Shown here in pieces: positions 57,155 through 64,000 of a stretch of DNA of 64,000 nt (its first letter is position 1; the number at the start of each line of letters is the position of its first letter). Where the stretch lies: assembly GCF_016907495.1 (NCBI RefSeq), contig NZ_JAFBCC010000001.1, positions 3,162,001 to 3,226,000 on the forward strand, in the 5' to 3' direction. Under the pieces are notes generated by a model that was not told the DNA's origin, did no database searches, and saw only the letters and a list, made by a program, of their open reading frames with translations. This stretch comes from Arthrobacter tumbae (GTDB lineage Bacteria; Actinomycetota; Actinomycetes; Actinomycetales; Micrococcaceae). Position numbers and translations under genes: made by a program.

Positions 57155-57592
57155 GTGGTTGACCGCAGAGACATTGGTTCATGGCTGGAAGGACCGCCGT
57201 CGCGGGGTGACGGCCATTGGCCGGGACAGCGCCTGGGCAGGCCGAGGAATGGCGCAGGTTCAATTGCCCGCCCCGGACGCCGGCTTGGCGCCCTCGCTAT
57301 TGACTGGGCGCTCTGCAGCCTGATTTCCGCGGCGTTCTTCGGATACGACGGCACGGCGACGCTCGGCATCTTCGCAGTCGAACAGATGCTCCTCGTCGGG
57401 ACACTCGGATACAGCGTCGGACACCGCACTTTCGGCATGCAGGTCCAGCGGCTGGAGGGTAAACCCGCAGGGCTGGGAGCAGCGATTGTTCGTACCCTGC
57501 TCATCTGCCTGGTGATTCCGGCGGTTGTCTTCGATGAGGATCAGCGCGGTTTACATGACCGAGCCGTCGGAACCGCCCTGGTACGGATTTAG
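57155..57592 (+). CDS. RDD family membrane protein
   Basis: 145 aa. After a polar N-terminus of about 38 residues the RDD pattern appears: ARPGRRLGALAIDW with conserved Arg and Asp, then hydrophobic segments at about 46-62, 66-84 and 107-122, and the closing FDEDQRGLHDRAVGTALV. The family is poorly understood (transport or ion homeostasis proposed). The M. tuberculosis counterpart Rv2219A holds the same place next to glnA1. It is convergent with the DUF4191 gene (13 bp). Confidence 0.85.
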   Translation: MVDRRDIGSWLEGPPSRGDGHWPGQRLGRPRNGAGSIARPGRRLGALAIDWALCSLISAAFFGYDGTATLGIFAVEQMLLVGTLGYSVGHRTFGMQVQRLEGKPAGLGAAIVRTLLICLVIPAVVFDEDQRGLHDRAVGTALVRI

Positions 57593-57605
57593 GGAATCCG
57601 CCAGC

Positions 57606-58379
57606 CTAGCGGCCGCGCATCGCCTTTCGGTCCGGGCGGGCCTTGAACGGGTCCACGCCCTTGGGAATCGGCATCCGGGTACCCAAAGCGCTCAGCCGCT
57701 TGTCAACGGCCGAGACTTCCTGGCGGGTAAGATTCTTCTTCATCTTCTGAAGTTTCTTCGAGAGGCGTTGAAGGGGAACCTGGCCTTCGCCGTTGCCGGC
57801 GTGAACAACCTGAACTGGCACGCCGGGCACGATTCTGTTCATCTTGACCCGTTCAGCATTGACCAGCGGCTTGACCCGGTTCACCGGTCCTTCTGCCACG
57901 AGGATTATGCCGGGACGCCCAATTGCACGGAAGACGGCGTCCTGGGTGCGGGCGTTGACTGCAACCGGTTCATCCTTCAGGATCCAGCCGCGGCGCAGGA
58001 CACTGAGGGCCGCTCCGGATGCGCCGGGTTTTCCCTCGATCTGCGAGAACGCAGCTCGTTCGGCTCGCCTCGACAGGATAAAGAGTGCAGCGAGAAATGC
58101 CAGGGGAATGGCAATGATGAGCATGGTCACGACGTTGCGGATCAGGAACCCGATGAGCAGTCCGACGGCAACTACGGCCAGGAACGCCAGCAGCATGATC
58201 CAGATGACGTTTGGATCATTGCGCCGCGTCATCGCGAACACCTCGCCGATGCGCTTCAGCGTTCCCGGCTTCTTGGGAGGCTTGTCTGCCTTCGGCTTCC
58301 GTGAGAAGAGGCGGCGCCGCGAGCCCGGTCCGTCTGCGTCGGAGGTGGCGGTTGAGCTGTTGTCAGTACTGTTGGCCAT
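57606..58379 (-). CDS. DUF4191 membrane protein
   Basis: 257 aa. A basic N-terminus, two adjacent transmembrane segments (about 55-75 and 78-97) and a C-terminal soluble part with AIGRPGIILVAEGP. It matches the actinobacterial family of Rv2219, located directly between glnA1/RDD and lipA. Function unknown. Position downstream of lipA on the same strand (about 90 bp) suggests cotranscription with the lipoate genes or a separate promoter. Confidence 0.85.
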   Translation of the reverse strand: MANSTDNSSTATSDADGPGSRRRLFSRKPKADKPPKKPGTLKRIGEVFAMTRRNDPNVIWIMLLAFLAVVAVGLLIGFLIRNVVTMLIIAIPLAFLAALFILSRRAERAAFSQIEGKPGASGAALSVLRRGWILKDEPVAVNARTQDAVFRAIGRPGIILVAEGPVNRVKPLVNAERVKMNRIVPGVPVQVVHAGNGEGQVPLQRLSKKLQKMKKNLTRQEVSAVDKRLSALGTRMPIPKGVDPFKARPDRKAMRGR

Positions 58380-58469
58380 AGTGCATTAAGTCTACGGGAT
58401 ACCTAGCGCGTCGGACGTCCGCGCGCAGCGCGAACGTCCGACGAAAGGCTTGCGCCCGGTGGCACCTGG

Positions 58470-59471
58470 TCAGCCGGGAATGAGGCTCGAAGCTTCCTGC
58501 AGCGTGCTTCCTGAATCTTCAATATGGGCAAGTTCAGGGGGCAATTCGAGCCCCTTCTTCCGCATCGCCCGCGCCCAAAGACGGCCCGCGCGGTAGGAAG
58601 ATCGCACCAGTGGACCGCTCATGACACCGAGGAAACCGATCTCGTCAGCCTCCTGTTGAAGCTCCACAAACTCCTGCGGCTTGACCCAGCGATCCACCGG
58701 AAGGTGGCGTTCGCTGGGGCGCAGGTACTGGGTGATCGTAATCAGGTCGCAACCCGCGGAATGGAGGTCGCGCAGTGCTTCGGAGATTTCCGCCCGGGTT
58801 TCACCCATCCCGAGGATCAGATTCGACTTCGTGACCATGCCGTGGTCCCGGCCCTGCGTGATGACGTCCATCGACCGCTCATAGCGGAAGGCGGGACGGA
58901 TGCGCTTGAAAATACGCGGGACCGTCTCCACATTGTGGGCGAAAACCTCCGGCCGGGCGTCGCAAATACCGGCGATGTGTTCGGGTTTACCGGAAAAATC
59001 GGGGATCAGAATCTCGACGCCGGTTCCCGGGTTGAGCGAATGGATCTGACGGATCGTTTCCGCGTAAAGCCACACCCCCTCGTCTTCAAGGTCATCGCGT
59101 GCCACCCCGGTCACCGTCGCGTAGCGCAGGTTCATCGTCTGCACTGACTGAGCGACCTTGAAAGGTTCGCTGCGGTCAAGAGGCGCCGGCCGGCCGGTGT
59201 CGATCTGGCAGAAGTCGCACCGCCGGGTGCATTCTGAACCGCCGATCAGGAACGTTGCCTCCCGATCCTCCCAGCACTCGAATATGTTGGGACACCCTGC
59301 TTCCTCGCAGACGGTGTGCAGGCCTTCCTTCTTCACAAGGTTCTTCATCCCTACGAACTCGGGACCGATGTTGACTTTGGCTTTGATCCAATCGGGCTTG
59401 CGCTCTACCGGAACAGCGGCGTTCCGTGCTTCGACGCGCAGGAGGCGCCTTCCCTCGGGGGCCAGGCTCAC
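58470..59471 (-). CDS. lipA: Lipoyl synthase
   Basis: 333 aa radical-SAM enzyme that inserts two sulfurs into octanoyl groups on 2-oxoacid dehydrogenases. Both iron-sulfur clusters are evident: the auxiliary [12 protein letters not shown] and the radical-[13 protein letters not shown]. The C-terminal RSSYRAG supplies the Ser ligand. GTG start overlapping the lipB stop by 4 nt (GTGA), so the two enzymes of the pathway are translated together. Confidence 0.96.
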   Translation of the reverse strand: MSLAPEGRRLLRVEARNAAVPVERKPDWIKAKVNIGPEFVGMKNLVKKEGLHTVCEEAGCPNIFECWEDREATFLIGGSECTRRCDFCQIDTGRPAPLDRSEPFKVAQSVQTMNLRYATVTGVARDDLEDEGVWLYAETIRQIHSLNPGTGVEILIPDFSGKPEHIAGICDARPEVFAHNVETVPRIFKRIRPAFRYERSMDVITQGRDHGMVTKSNLILGMGETRAEISEALRDLHSAGCDLITITQYLRPSERHLPVDRWVKPQEFVELQQEADEIGFLGVMSGPLVRSSYRAGRLWARAMRKKGLELPPELAHIEDSGSTLQEASSLIPG

Positions 59472-60190
59472 AGTAAGACTCCTTCCGGCCGGTCGTTGCC
59501 GACGGCCTGTGCTGTCTCGGTTGGCTGGAGATTGCCCTCGGTACCGAGCACCAGCGACGTCTCATTCTTGCGCAGTTCCTCTTCAACGCGCGAAACGATG
59601 TCGGCCGGTGATACCGAGCGGCCGATCTCCTCGGAAATGCTCGTGACACCGGCATCCGTAATACCGCAGGGCACGATCTGCGCGAACGGCGCGAGATCGT
59701 TGCTGCAATTGACTGCGAAACCGTGCATGGTTACCCGCCTGTTGATGCGGATCCCGATGGCAGCAATCTTGCGTGCCGGGCGCCGCGAATCAGCTGATAC
59801 CCAGACCCCTGACCTGCCCTCGATGCGACGTCCTGTGATTCCGTAATCGTCGAGGACCGCGATGATGACGTCCTCGAGAATTTCGACATAGTCGGCAACA
59901 CGCGTCGGTTCCGGAAGCGCAAGGATGGGGTACCCGACCAATTGGCCCGGGCCATGCCAGGTCAGTTTGCCTCCCCGGTCTACCGGAACCACGGGGGTGC
60001 CGTCGAAGGGTTTCTCATGTTCCTCGGTCCGTTTGCCTGCAGTGTAGACCGGTGAGTGTTCGAGGAGGAGAACGGTGCTCGGCGACGTTCCGGCGATCAC
60101 CGACTCATGCAGGGCCTTCTGGCGGTCCCATCCTTCGAGGTAGTCGACGAAGTGGGGATCGAATCCGATTCGGGAGAACTCCAGCGTCAT
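59468..60190 (-). CDS. lipB: Octanoyl-ACP:protein octanoyltransferase
   Basis: 240 aa. Transfers octanoate from acyl carrier protein to lipoyl domains, the step before LipA. Motifs: [33 protein letters not shown], and [12 protein letters not shown] with the catalytic Cys; the catalytic Lys is in [12 protein letters not shown] start, with a TACCCT element 6 nt upstream and also GAGGA immediately adjacent. It is divergent from the membrane kinase gene (104 bp). Confidence 0.95.
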   Translation of the reverse strand: MTLEFSRIGFDPHFVDYLEGWDRQKALHESVIAGTSPSTVLLLEHSPVYTAGKRTEEHEKPFDGTPVVPVDRGGKLTWHGPGQLVGYPILALPEPTRVADYVEILEDVIIAVLDDYGITGRRIEGRSGVWVSADSRRPARKIAAIGIRINRRVTMHGFAVNCSNDLAPFAQIVPCGITDAGVTSISEEIGRSVSPADIVSRVEEELRKNETSLVLGTEGNLQPTETAQAVGNDRPEGVLL

Positions 60191-60196
60191 TCCTCA

Positions 60197-60202
60197 AGGG
60201 TA
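60197..60202 (-). promoter_or_regulatory. Weak candidate -10 box of lipB
   Basis: TACCCT on the minus strand, 6 nt before the ATG. Only the TANNNT pattern is met. Confidence 0.25.
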
Positions 60203-60294
60203 GACCCGGGCGGGGACGATCCCACATTCGTGGTTCTTAGCCGGGGTGTGGATAACTTCTGCGCCGCCAACGGGATTAGCCAACACTTGTCATC

Positions 60295-62082
60295 ATGGAC
60301 AACTTTCTTCGCCAGACAGCAGCAGCAAGGCGAGCGGCATCTTCTGATGGTTCAGAAAGCCAGCCGCCTCCCAGACTCAGCAGGTACCGCACAGGGAGGC
60401 TGCTGGGTGTTGGCAGCAGCGCTCATGTCTGGCTGGTTGAAGATCAACGCACGGGTACCGTCAGCGCTCTCAAAGTGTTCTCGACGACCGCGAGCCTTTC
60501 TGGAGCAGGCCCTGAAAGCGGGAAGGAGTCGGCAGCTGCCTTCAATCGGGAGCTTGCTGTACTGGGCGCGCTGAAGCATCCTCATCTCCTGGGGGTCCGC
60601 GATGTCGTCAGCACCAACCTTGGTCCGGCACTCCTGATGGACCATGCCGGCGGGGGATCCCTCCTCAACCTGGTGACCGCACGAGGTCGTTTGGGCGTTG
60701 GTGAATGCATCACCGTCCTGGCCCCGATTGCACAGGCACTTGCGTACCTGCACTCTTCCTCCACCCAGCATGGCGATGTGTCTCCGGGCAATGTGCTGTT
60801 CACGGCGGAAGGAAAGCCGCTGCTTGCCGACCTGGGTGTCGGACGCCTGCTGGGGGAGGCGGCTGGTCATGCTCACGGGACGGCGGGCTTCGCTGATGCG
60901 AGCCCGCTGCCCGGTCTTTCCGCCGGTTTCGCTTCGGATGTGTTCTCGCTGGCCGCGGTCGGATGGTATTCCCTGACAGGTAGCCCACCGGATCGGGCGA
61001 GGGACCGGGCGCCGCTGAGTCTGATTGTGCCTGACGTGCCCGGGGAACTGCTCCACATCCTTGAAGCCGCCCTGCAGGACGATCATGACGAGCGCCCGAC
61101 GGCGGGCGAATTGGCGGATGCAGTCCTCCGTGCCGCACCACCACAGCCGCTGGACCTCGTGGCAGCTGTACACCCTTCGGTTCTGCCCCAGCTGCTCACG
61201 CGGCGCGCAACTATGGGCGATGCGAAGGCGACCCGGCGCCGGCTTCCCGCAGCCCTTGCGCGGTTTCACGCGAAGAAGCTTCCCCTGACCCTGCCAAAAG
61301 CGTCGAGCCGGGCGCATCGGTCGCGCCGGTCGCGTCGCCCGGAGCTCAGCCGAGCTGAGCTTGTCCCACATCCAGGGAAGGCGCGGCGGCGGGGTGAACG
61401 AGGCTCCGAAGGTCAGAGCAGGCGCTGGGCGTCAGCTATCCCGGGCGCCGCCGCGCTGCTGGTGCTGTGTGGAGTGGTGCTGATCGGCCCCCAGCTTCTG
61501 GACACGATCGGCGGCAGCGCTGACCGTGCAGAACGGGGGTCTGCTGCGTTCCAGGAGACACTGGAAGCGCCCGAGGGAGTTCCGGCAGGCCCTGCAGCGG
61601 ACCGCGCTACGGTGGACCCGCGAAGCGGGACTGCTCAACCGGATGACGTGGCCCTCACCGCCGAGATGAAGCAGCGGCTGGCTGATAGGGACCCGGTCAC
61701 GGCTTTGTCCGCACTCGTTGCCGTGAGGGCCATGGTTCTTGCAACCGGGGAGGCGGGCCTCCTGTCCGTCGTGAATGTTGCAGAGTCGGAGGCGATGGCA
61801 GCTGACCGGCAGATTGTGGCTGAGCTGCAGGAACACGGCCACGTCTTCAACGGGCTGAGCATTCGTCTGGAGAAGGCGGCGCCGGTGAAATCGATCTCCG
61901 TTCCGGAAGGTGCTGCAGCGGTGACCGCCACGGCGGTCATGTCCGGCTACACCGAGATGGACGGCTCGGGTGCTGCAGTGCGAAAGGTCGCCGAATCGAC
62001 GCTGCAGGACCTTGTTTTCGTTCTGATGAGGGAGGAAGGAACATGGAGAATCGCGAGCGTGCACAATAGCGACGCCGTCTGA
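60295..62082 (+). CDS. Membrane Ser/Thr protein kinase-like protein with ectodomain
   Basis: 595 aa. The kinase-like domain (about 30-280) has a Gly loop (GRLLGVGSSAHVW), Lys60 in ALKVF, HGDVSPGNVLF (Asp161 and Asn166 kept, but the HRD Arg replaced by Gly), and DLG at 179-181 in place of DFG. The residues needed for ATP and metal binding remain, so it may be active, but it belongs to the non-RD type. A long basic linker (about 300-378), one transmembrane helix (about 381-399) and an extracytoplasmic region of about 195 residues follow. The ectodomain has no PASTA repeats; its end resembles small secreted cystatin/NTF2-like folds, which is a guess. ATG start. Confidence 0.8.
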   Translation: MDNFLRQTAAARRAASSDGSESQPPPRLSRYRTGRLLGVGSSAHVWLVEDQRTGTVSALKVFSTTASLSGAGPESGKESAAAFNRELAVLGALKHPHLLGVRDVVSTNLGPALLMDHAGGGSLLNLVTARGRLGVGECITVLAPIAQALAYLHSSSTQHGDVSPGNVLFTAEGKPLLADLGVGRLLGEAAGHAHGTAGFADASPLPGLSAGFASDVFSLAAVGWYSLTGSPPDRARDRAPLSLIVPDVPGELLHILEAALQDDHDERPTAGELADAVLRAAPPQPLDLVAAVHPSVLPQLLTRRATMGDAKATRRRLPAALARFHAKKLPLTLPKASSRAHRSRRSRRPELSRAELVPHPGKARRRGERGSEGQSRRWASAIPGAAALLVLCGVVLIGPQLLDTIGGSADRAERGSAAFQETLEAPEGVPAGPAADRATVDPRSGTAQPDDVALTAEMKQRLADRDPVTALSALVAVRAMVLATGEAGLLSVVNVAESEAMAADRQIVAELQEHGHVFNGLSIRLEKAAPVKSISVPEGAAAVTATAVMSGYTEMDGSGAAVRKVAESTLQDLVFVLMREEGTWRIASVHNSDAV

Positions 62083-62102
62083 GAGGGCGTCGCGGGAGTG
62101 GT

Positions 62103-62108
62103 TATGAT
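62103..62108 (+). promoter_or_regulatory. Candidate -10 box of a leaderless Tricorn-gene mRNA
   Basis: TATGAT ends 6 nt before the ATG at 62115, with no ribosome-binding site. Confidence 0.45.
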
Positions 62109-62114
62109 CGGATA

Positions 62115-64000
62115 ATGGCTCCTTCCCACTACCTGCGCTATCCGCACCTGTCCGGAGATCTCCTCACATTCGCAGCAGAGAACGATGTCTGGGTGGCGCC
62201 GGTCTCGGGCGGGCGTGCCTGGAGAATATCCTCGCTCCAGCAGCCGGTACGGAACCCGAGATTCTCTCCTGATGGCTCCACCATCGCCTGGACAGTGGTG
62301 CAGGGTGCTGCGCCGGAGGTAGTTGCAGCTGACACAGACGGAGGAAATTTCCGTCGGCTCACCTACTGGGGGCATCAGAGCACCAGGGTGAAGGGTTTCA
62401 CTGCCGACGGCCGAATCATCGCAACGAGCGCCTTCCGGCACGAGGATCCCCGGCATACCTGGGCGTACACCCTGCCGGCGGATGGTTCCCCCGGCGACGT
62501 CGTGCCTTACGGACCACTCGACGCGGTTGTTCACGGGGAAGCAGTCGGCGACGAGCGTCCAGTTGTCATCGGCAGTGTCATGACACGGGAGCAGGCCTGG
62601 TGGAAACGTTACCGAGGGGGAACCGCGGGCAAGCTCTGGATCGATCCGGATGGTTCCGGCGACTTCAACCGCTTCCTACCCGAGCTCAACGGCAACCTGA
62701 CTGACCCGATGTGGGTCAGTGGCCGCCTTGCCTTCCTTTCAGACCACGAAGGTTTCGGGAATCTGTATTCGGTATCGGCAAATGGTCAGGATCTCAGGCG
62801 CCACACGGACAATGAAGCGTTCTATGTCCGGCACGCAAGCACGGACGGCAGCCGCATCGTCTACGAATCAGCAGGGACGCTGTGGCTGCTTGACGCACTG
62901 GACACGGAAGCGCGGCCACTGGCTATCCAGCTCGGCTCCGCGTCCACGGGCAGGCGTCCACAGCCGCTCAACGTCGCGCGGCATCTCGCGGCCGCTGTCC
63001 CCGTCAGGGACGGCCGCGCCAGCGTGGTTGAATCACACGGGACCCTGCACCTTCTGACCCACCGCGACGGACCATCCCGCGTTGTGGATGCAACAGCAGG
63101 GGTTCGGGCACGGCTCGGTCGGCCCGTTGGCGATGACCGTGTTGCGTACATCGCCGACCACGACGGCGAGGAGGCCCTGTACATCCGCAGCGCGTTTGAC
63201 GTCGATGTTGCTGTTGCCGCCGGTCCAACGCGTCCGGAAACCGTCGCAGCGGATGATGGTTTGCCTGCGCCGGTGCCGGCAGCGAAGCCAGCCGGTGCGA
63301 ACGAAGATCAGCAGTCGGCCGGAGCAGAGTCCGCCGTCCATGGGATGCCGGACTCCGCCGTCGTCGTTGCGCAGGATCAGGCCGGCAGCACAGCACTTTC
63401 CTGCATCCGCTTTGAAGGTCGCTTCAGGGCAAGCAACCTCGCGGTGAGCCCGGACGCGAACGTCATCGCTGTTGCAGGTGAGATGGGCGAGATCCTGATC
63501 CATGAAGTTGGTACGACGGGCTTTTTCACCCTGTCCACGACGCCTCACGGCGCGATCGACGATGTGGCGTTTTCCCCCGACTCAGCATGGCTCGCGTGGG
63601 CGGAGCCCGTCACGGGAGAGGGGGCGCGCACCCGCATCCGGCTGGGCCGGGTAGCCCGGGATGCCGAGATCCACGATGTCACGGACGGCCGTTTCCGGGA
63701 CCATGCTCCGTCGTTCACCCCCGATTGCAAATTCATCGCCTTCCTGTCCGACCGGAGTTTCGACCCGGTGTATGACACCCACCGTTTCGACCTCAGTTTC
63801 CCGGCCTCGACCAAACCGTTCCTGGTAGCCCTTGCGGCCGGTACGGCGTCACCATTCGGGCCGGCCGTGCATGACCGGCCGGCGCCAATTGAGGACAAGG
63901 AAGCTCCCACGCCGGTCATAGACGTTGCTGCGGAACGCCTTGCCGAACGGATCATCCCAGTACCGGTGACGCAGGGATCCTATGAAGGTCTGCGCGCCGT
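62115..64000 (+). CDS. Tricorn-type protease (S41 family), 3'-truncated by window edge
   Basis: The frame opens with MAPSHYLRYPHLSGDLLTFA and stays open to the window end (about 628 residues). The visible part is the N-terminal beta-propeller region: WD40/TolB-like repeats such as GDLLTFAAENDVWVAPVSGG, NPRFSPDGSTIAW and SPDSAWLAW, and the segment DPVYDTHRFDLSFP common in Tricorn proteases. The PDZ and S41 catalytic domains should lie beyond the window and cannot be checked. A Pro/Ala/Gln-rich insertion near nt 63240-63350 probably marks a loop between propellers. Tricorn cuts peptides released by the proteasome. Leaderless-type start. Confidence 0.85.
   Translation, partial: MAPSHYLRYPHLSGDLLTFAAENDVWVAPVSGGRAWRISSLQQPVRNPRFSPDGSTIAWTVVQGAAPEVVAADTDGGNFRRLTYWGHQSTRVKGFTADGRIIATSAFRHEDPRHTWAYTLPADGSPGDVVPYGPLDAVVHGEAVGDERPVVIGSVMTREQAWWKRYRGGTAGKLWIDPDGSGDFNRFLPELNGNLTDPMWVSGRLAFLSDHEGFGNLYSVSANGQDLRRHTDNEAFYVRHASTDGSRIVYESAGTLWLLDALDTEARPLAIQLGSASTGRRPQPLNVARHLAAAVPVRDGRASVVESHGTLHLLTHRDGPSRVVDATAGVRARLGRPVGDDRVAYIADHDGEEALYIRSAFDVDVAVAAGPTRPETVAADDGLPAPVPAAKPAGANEDQQSAGAESAVHGMPDSAVVVAQDQAGSTALSCIRFEGRFRASNLAVSPDANVIAVAGEMGEILIHEVGTTGFFTLSTTPHGAIDDVAFSPDSAWLAWAEPVTGEGARTRIRLGRVARDAEIHDVTDGRFRDHAPSFTPDCKFIAFLSDRSFDPVYDTHRFDLSFPASTKPFLVALAAGTASPFGPAVHDRPAPIEDKEAPTPVIDVAAERLAERIIPVPVTQGSYEGLRA

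Overview
The window comes from a high-GC actinobacterium, most likely an Arthrobacter-like member of the Micrococcaceae. Evidence for this: mycothione reductase (mycothiol redox), a polyphosphate glucokinase, a Wag31-type DivIVA, a dcw cluster without ftsA, GlnR-type operator sequence, many GTG starts, and a MurE with DDPH in place of the DNPR motif of meso-DAP enzymes, which suggests an L-Lys peptidoglycan. The DNA is chromosomal and housekeeping in character. I see no tRNA, rRNA, insertion sequence, prophage, CRISPR array or obvious pseudogene. Two genes run off the ends: pyruvate carboxylase on the left and a Tricorn-type protease on the right.

Layout. 1-5.9 kb: end of pyc, a ParA/MinD-like ATPase, and mycothione reductase. 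5.9-12.8 kb: fadD (minus strand), a ROK glucokinase, a membrane protein coupled to an alpha/beta hydrolase, plsC, and class II DAHP synthase. 12.8-19.7 kb: a PknL-like PASTA kinase, a four-LysM lytic transglycosylase, an Rv2175c-type DNA-binding protein, a polyprenyl diphosphate synthase and dinB. 19.9-39.96 kb: a DUF3040 protein, then the division and cell-wall cluster mraZ-rsmH-ftsL-ftsI-murE-murF-mraY-murD-ftsW-murG-murC-ftsQ-ftsZ-pgeF-PLPBP-sepF-yggT-divIVA. 40-45.2 kb: lspA, an rluD-like gene and dnaE. 45.2-50.8 kb: a four-helix membrane protein, hisD, nrdR, polyphosphate glucokinase, map, a 54-residue protein and panB. 50.9-60.2 kb: nitrogen and lipoate genes glnA2, glnE, glnA1, RDD, DUF4191, lipA, lipB. 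60.3-64 kb: a second membrane kinase and the Tricorn-like gene.

How the genes work together. The central block makes the lipid II precursor (MurE, F, D, C; MraY; MurG) and the septal synthase and divisome (FtsW, FtsI, FtsQ, FtsL, FtsZ, SepF, DivIVA). Most neighbours overlap by 1-4 nt, which implies translational coupling. GlnE is the adenylyltransferase expected to act on GlnA1. GlnA2 lacks the target Tyr. LipB and LipA act in sequence. The order closely follows two Mycobacterium tuberculosis neighbourhoods (wag31 to fadD15, and lipB to panB).

The most useful observations are regulatory. There is a four-half-site GlnR-type operator upstream of glnA1, a pair of NrdR boxes on the nrdR promoter, 10-bp-phased MraZ boxes on the mraZ promoter, a 33-bp dyad upstream of ftsZ, a sepF leader with mutually exclusive pairings, and a recurring TANNNT box 6-7 nt upstream of start codons that points to many leaderless mRNAs. 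At the protein level, the PknL-like kinase carries five exact 10-residue T-x-V-hydrophobic-G repeats that look like FHA docking sites. I found no clearly new multi-gene system.
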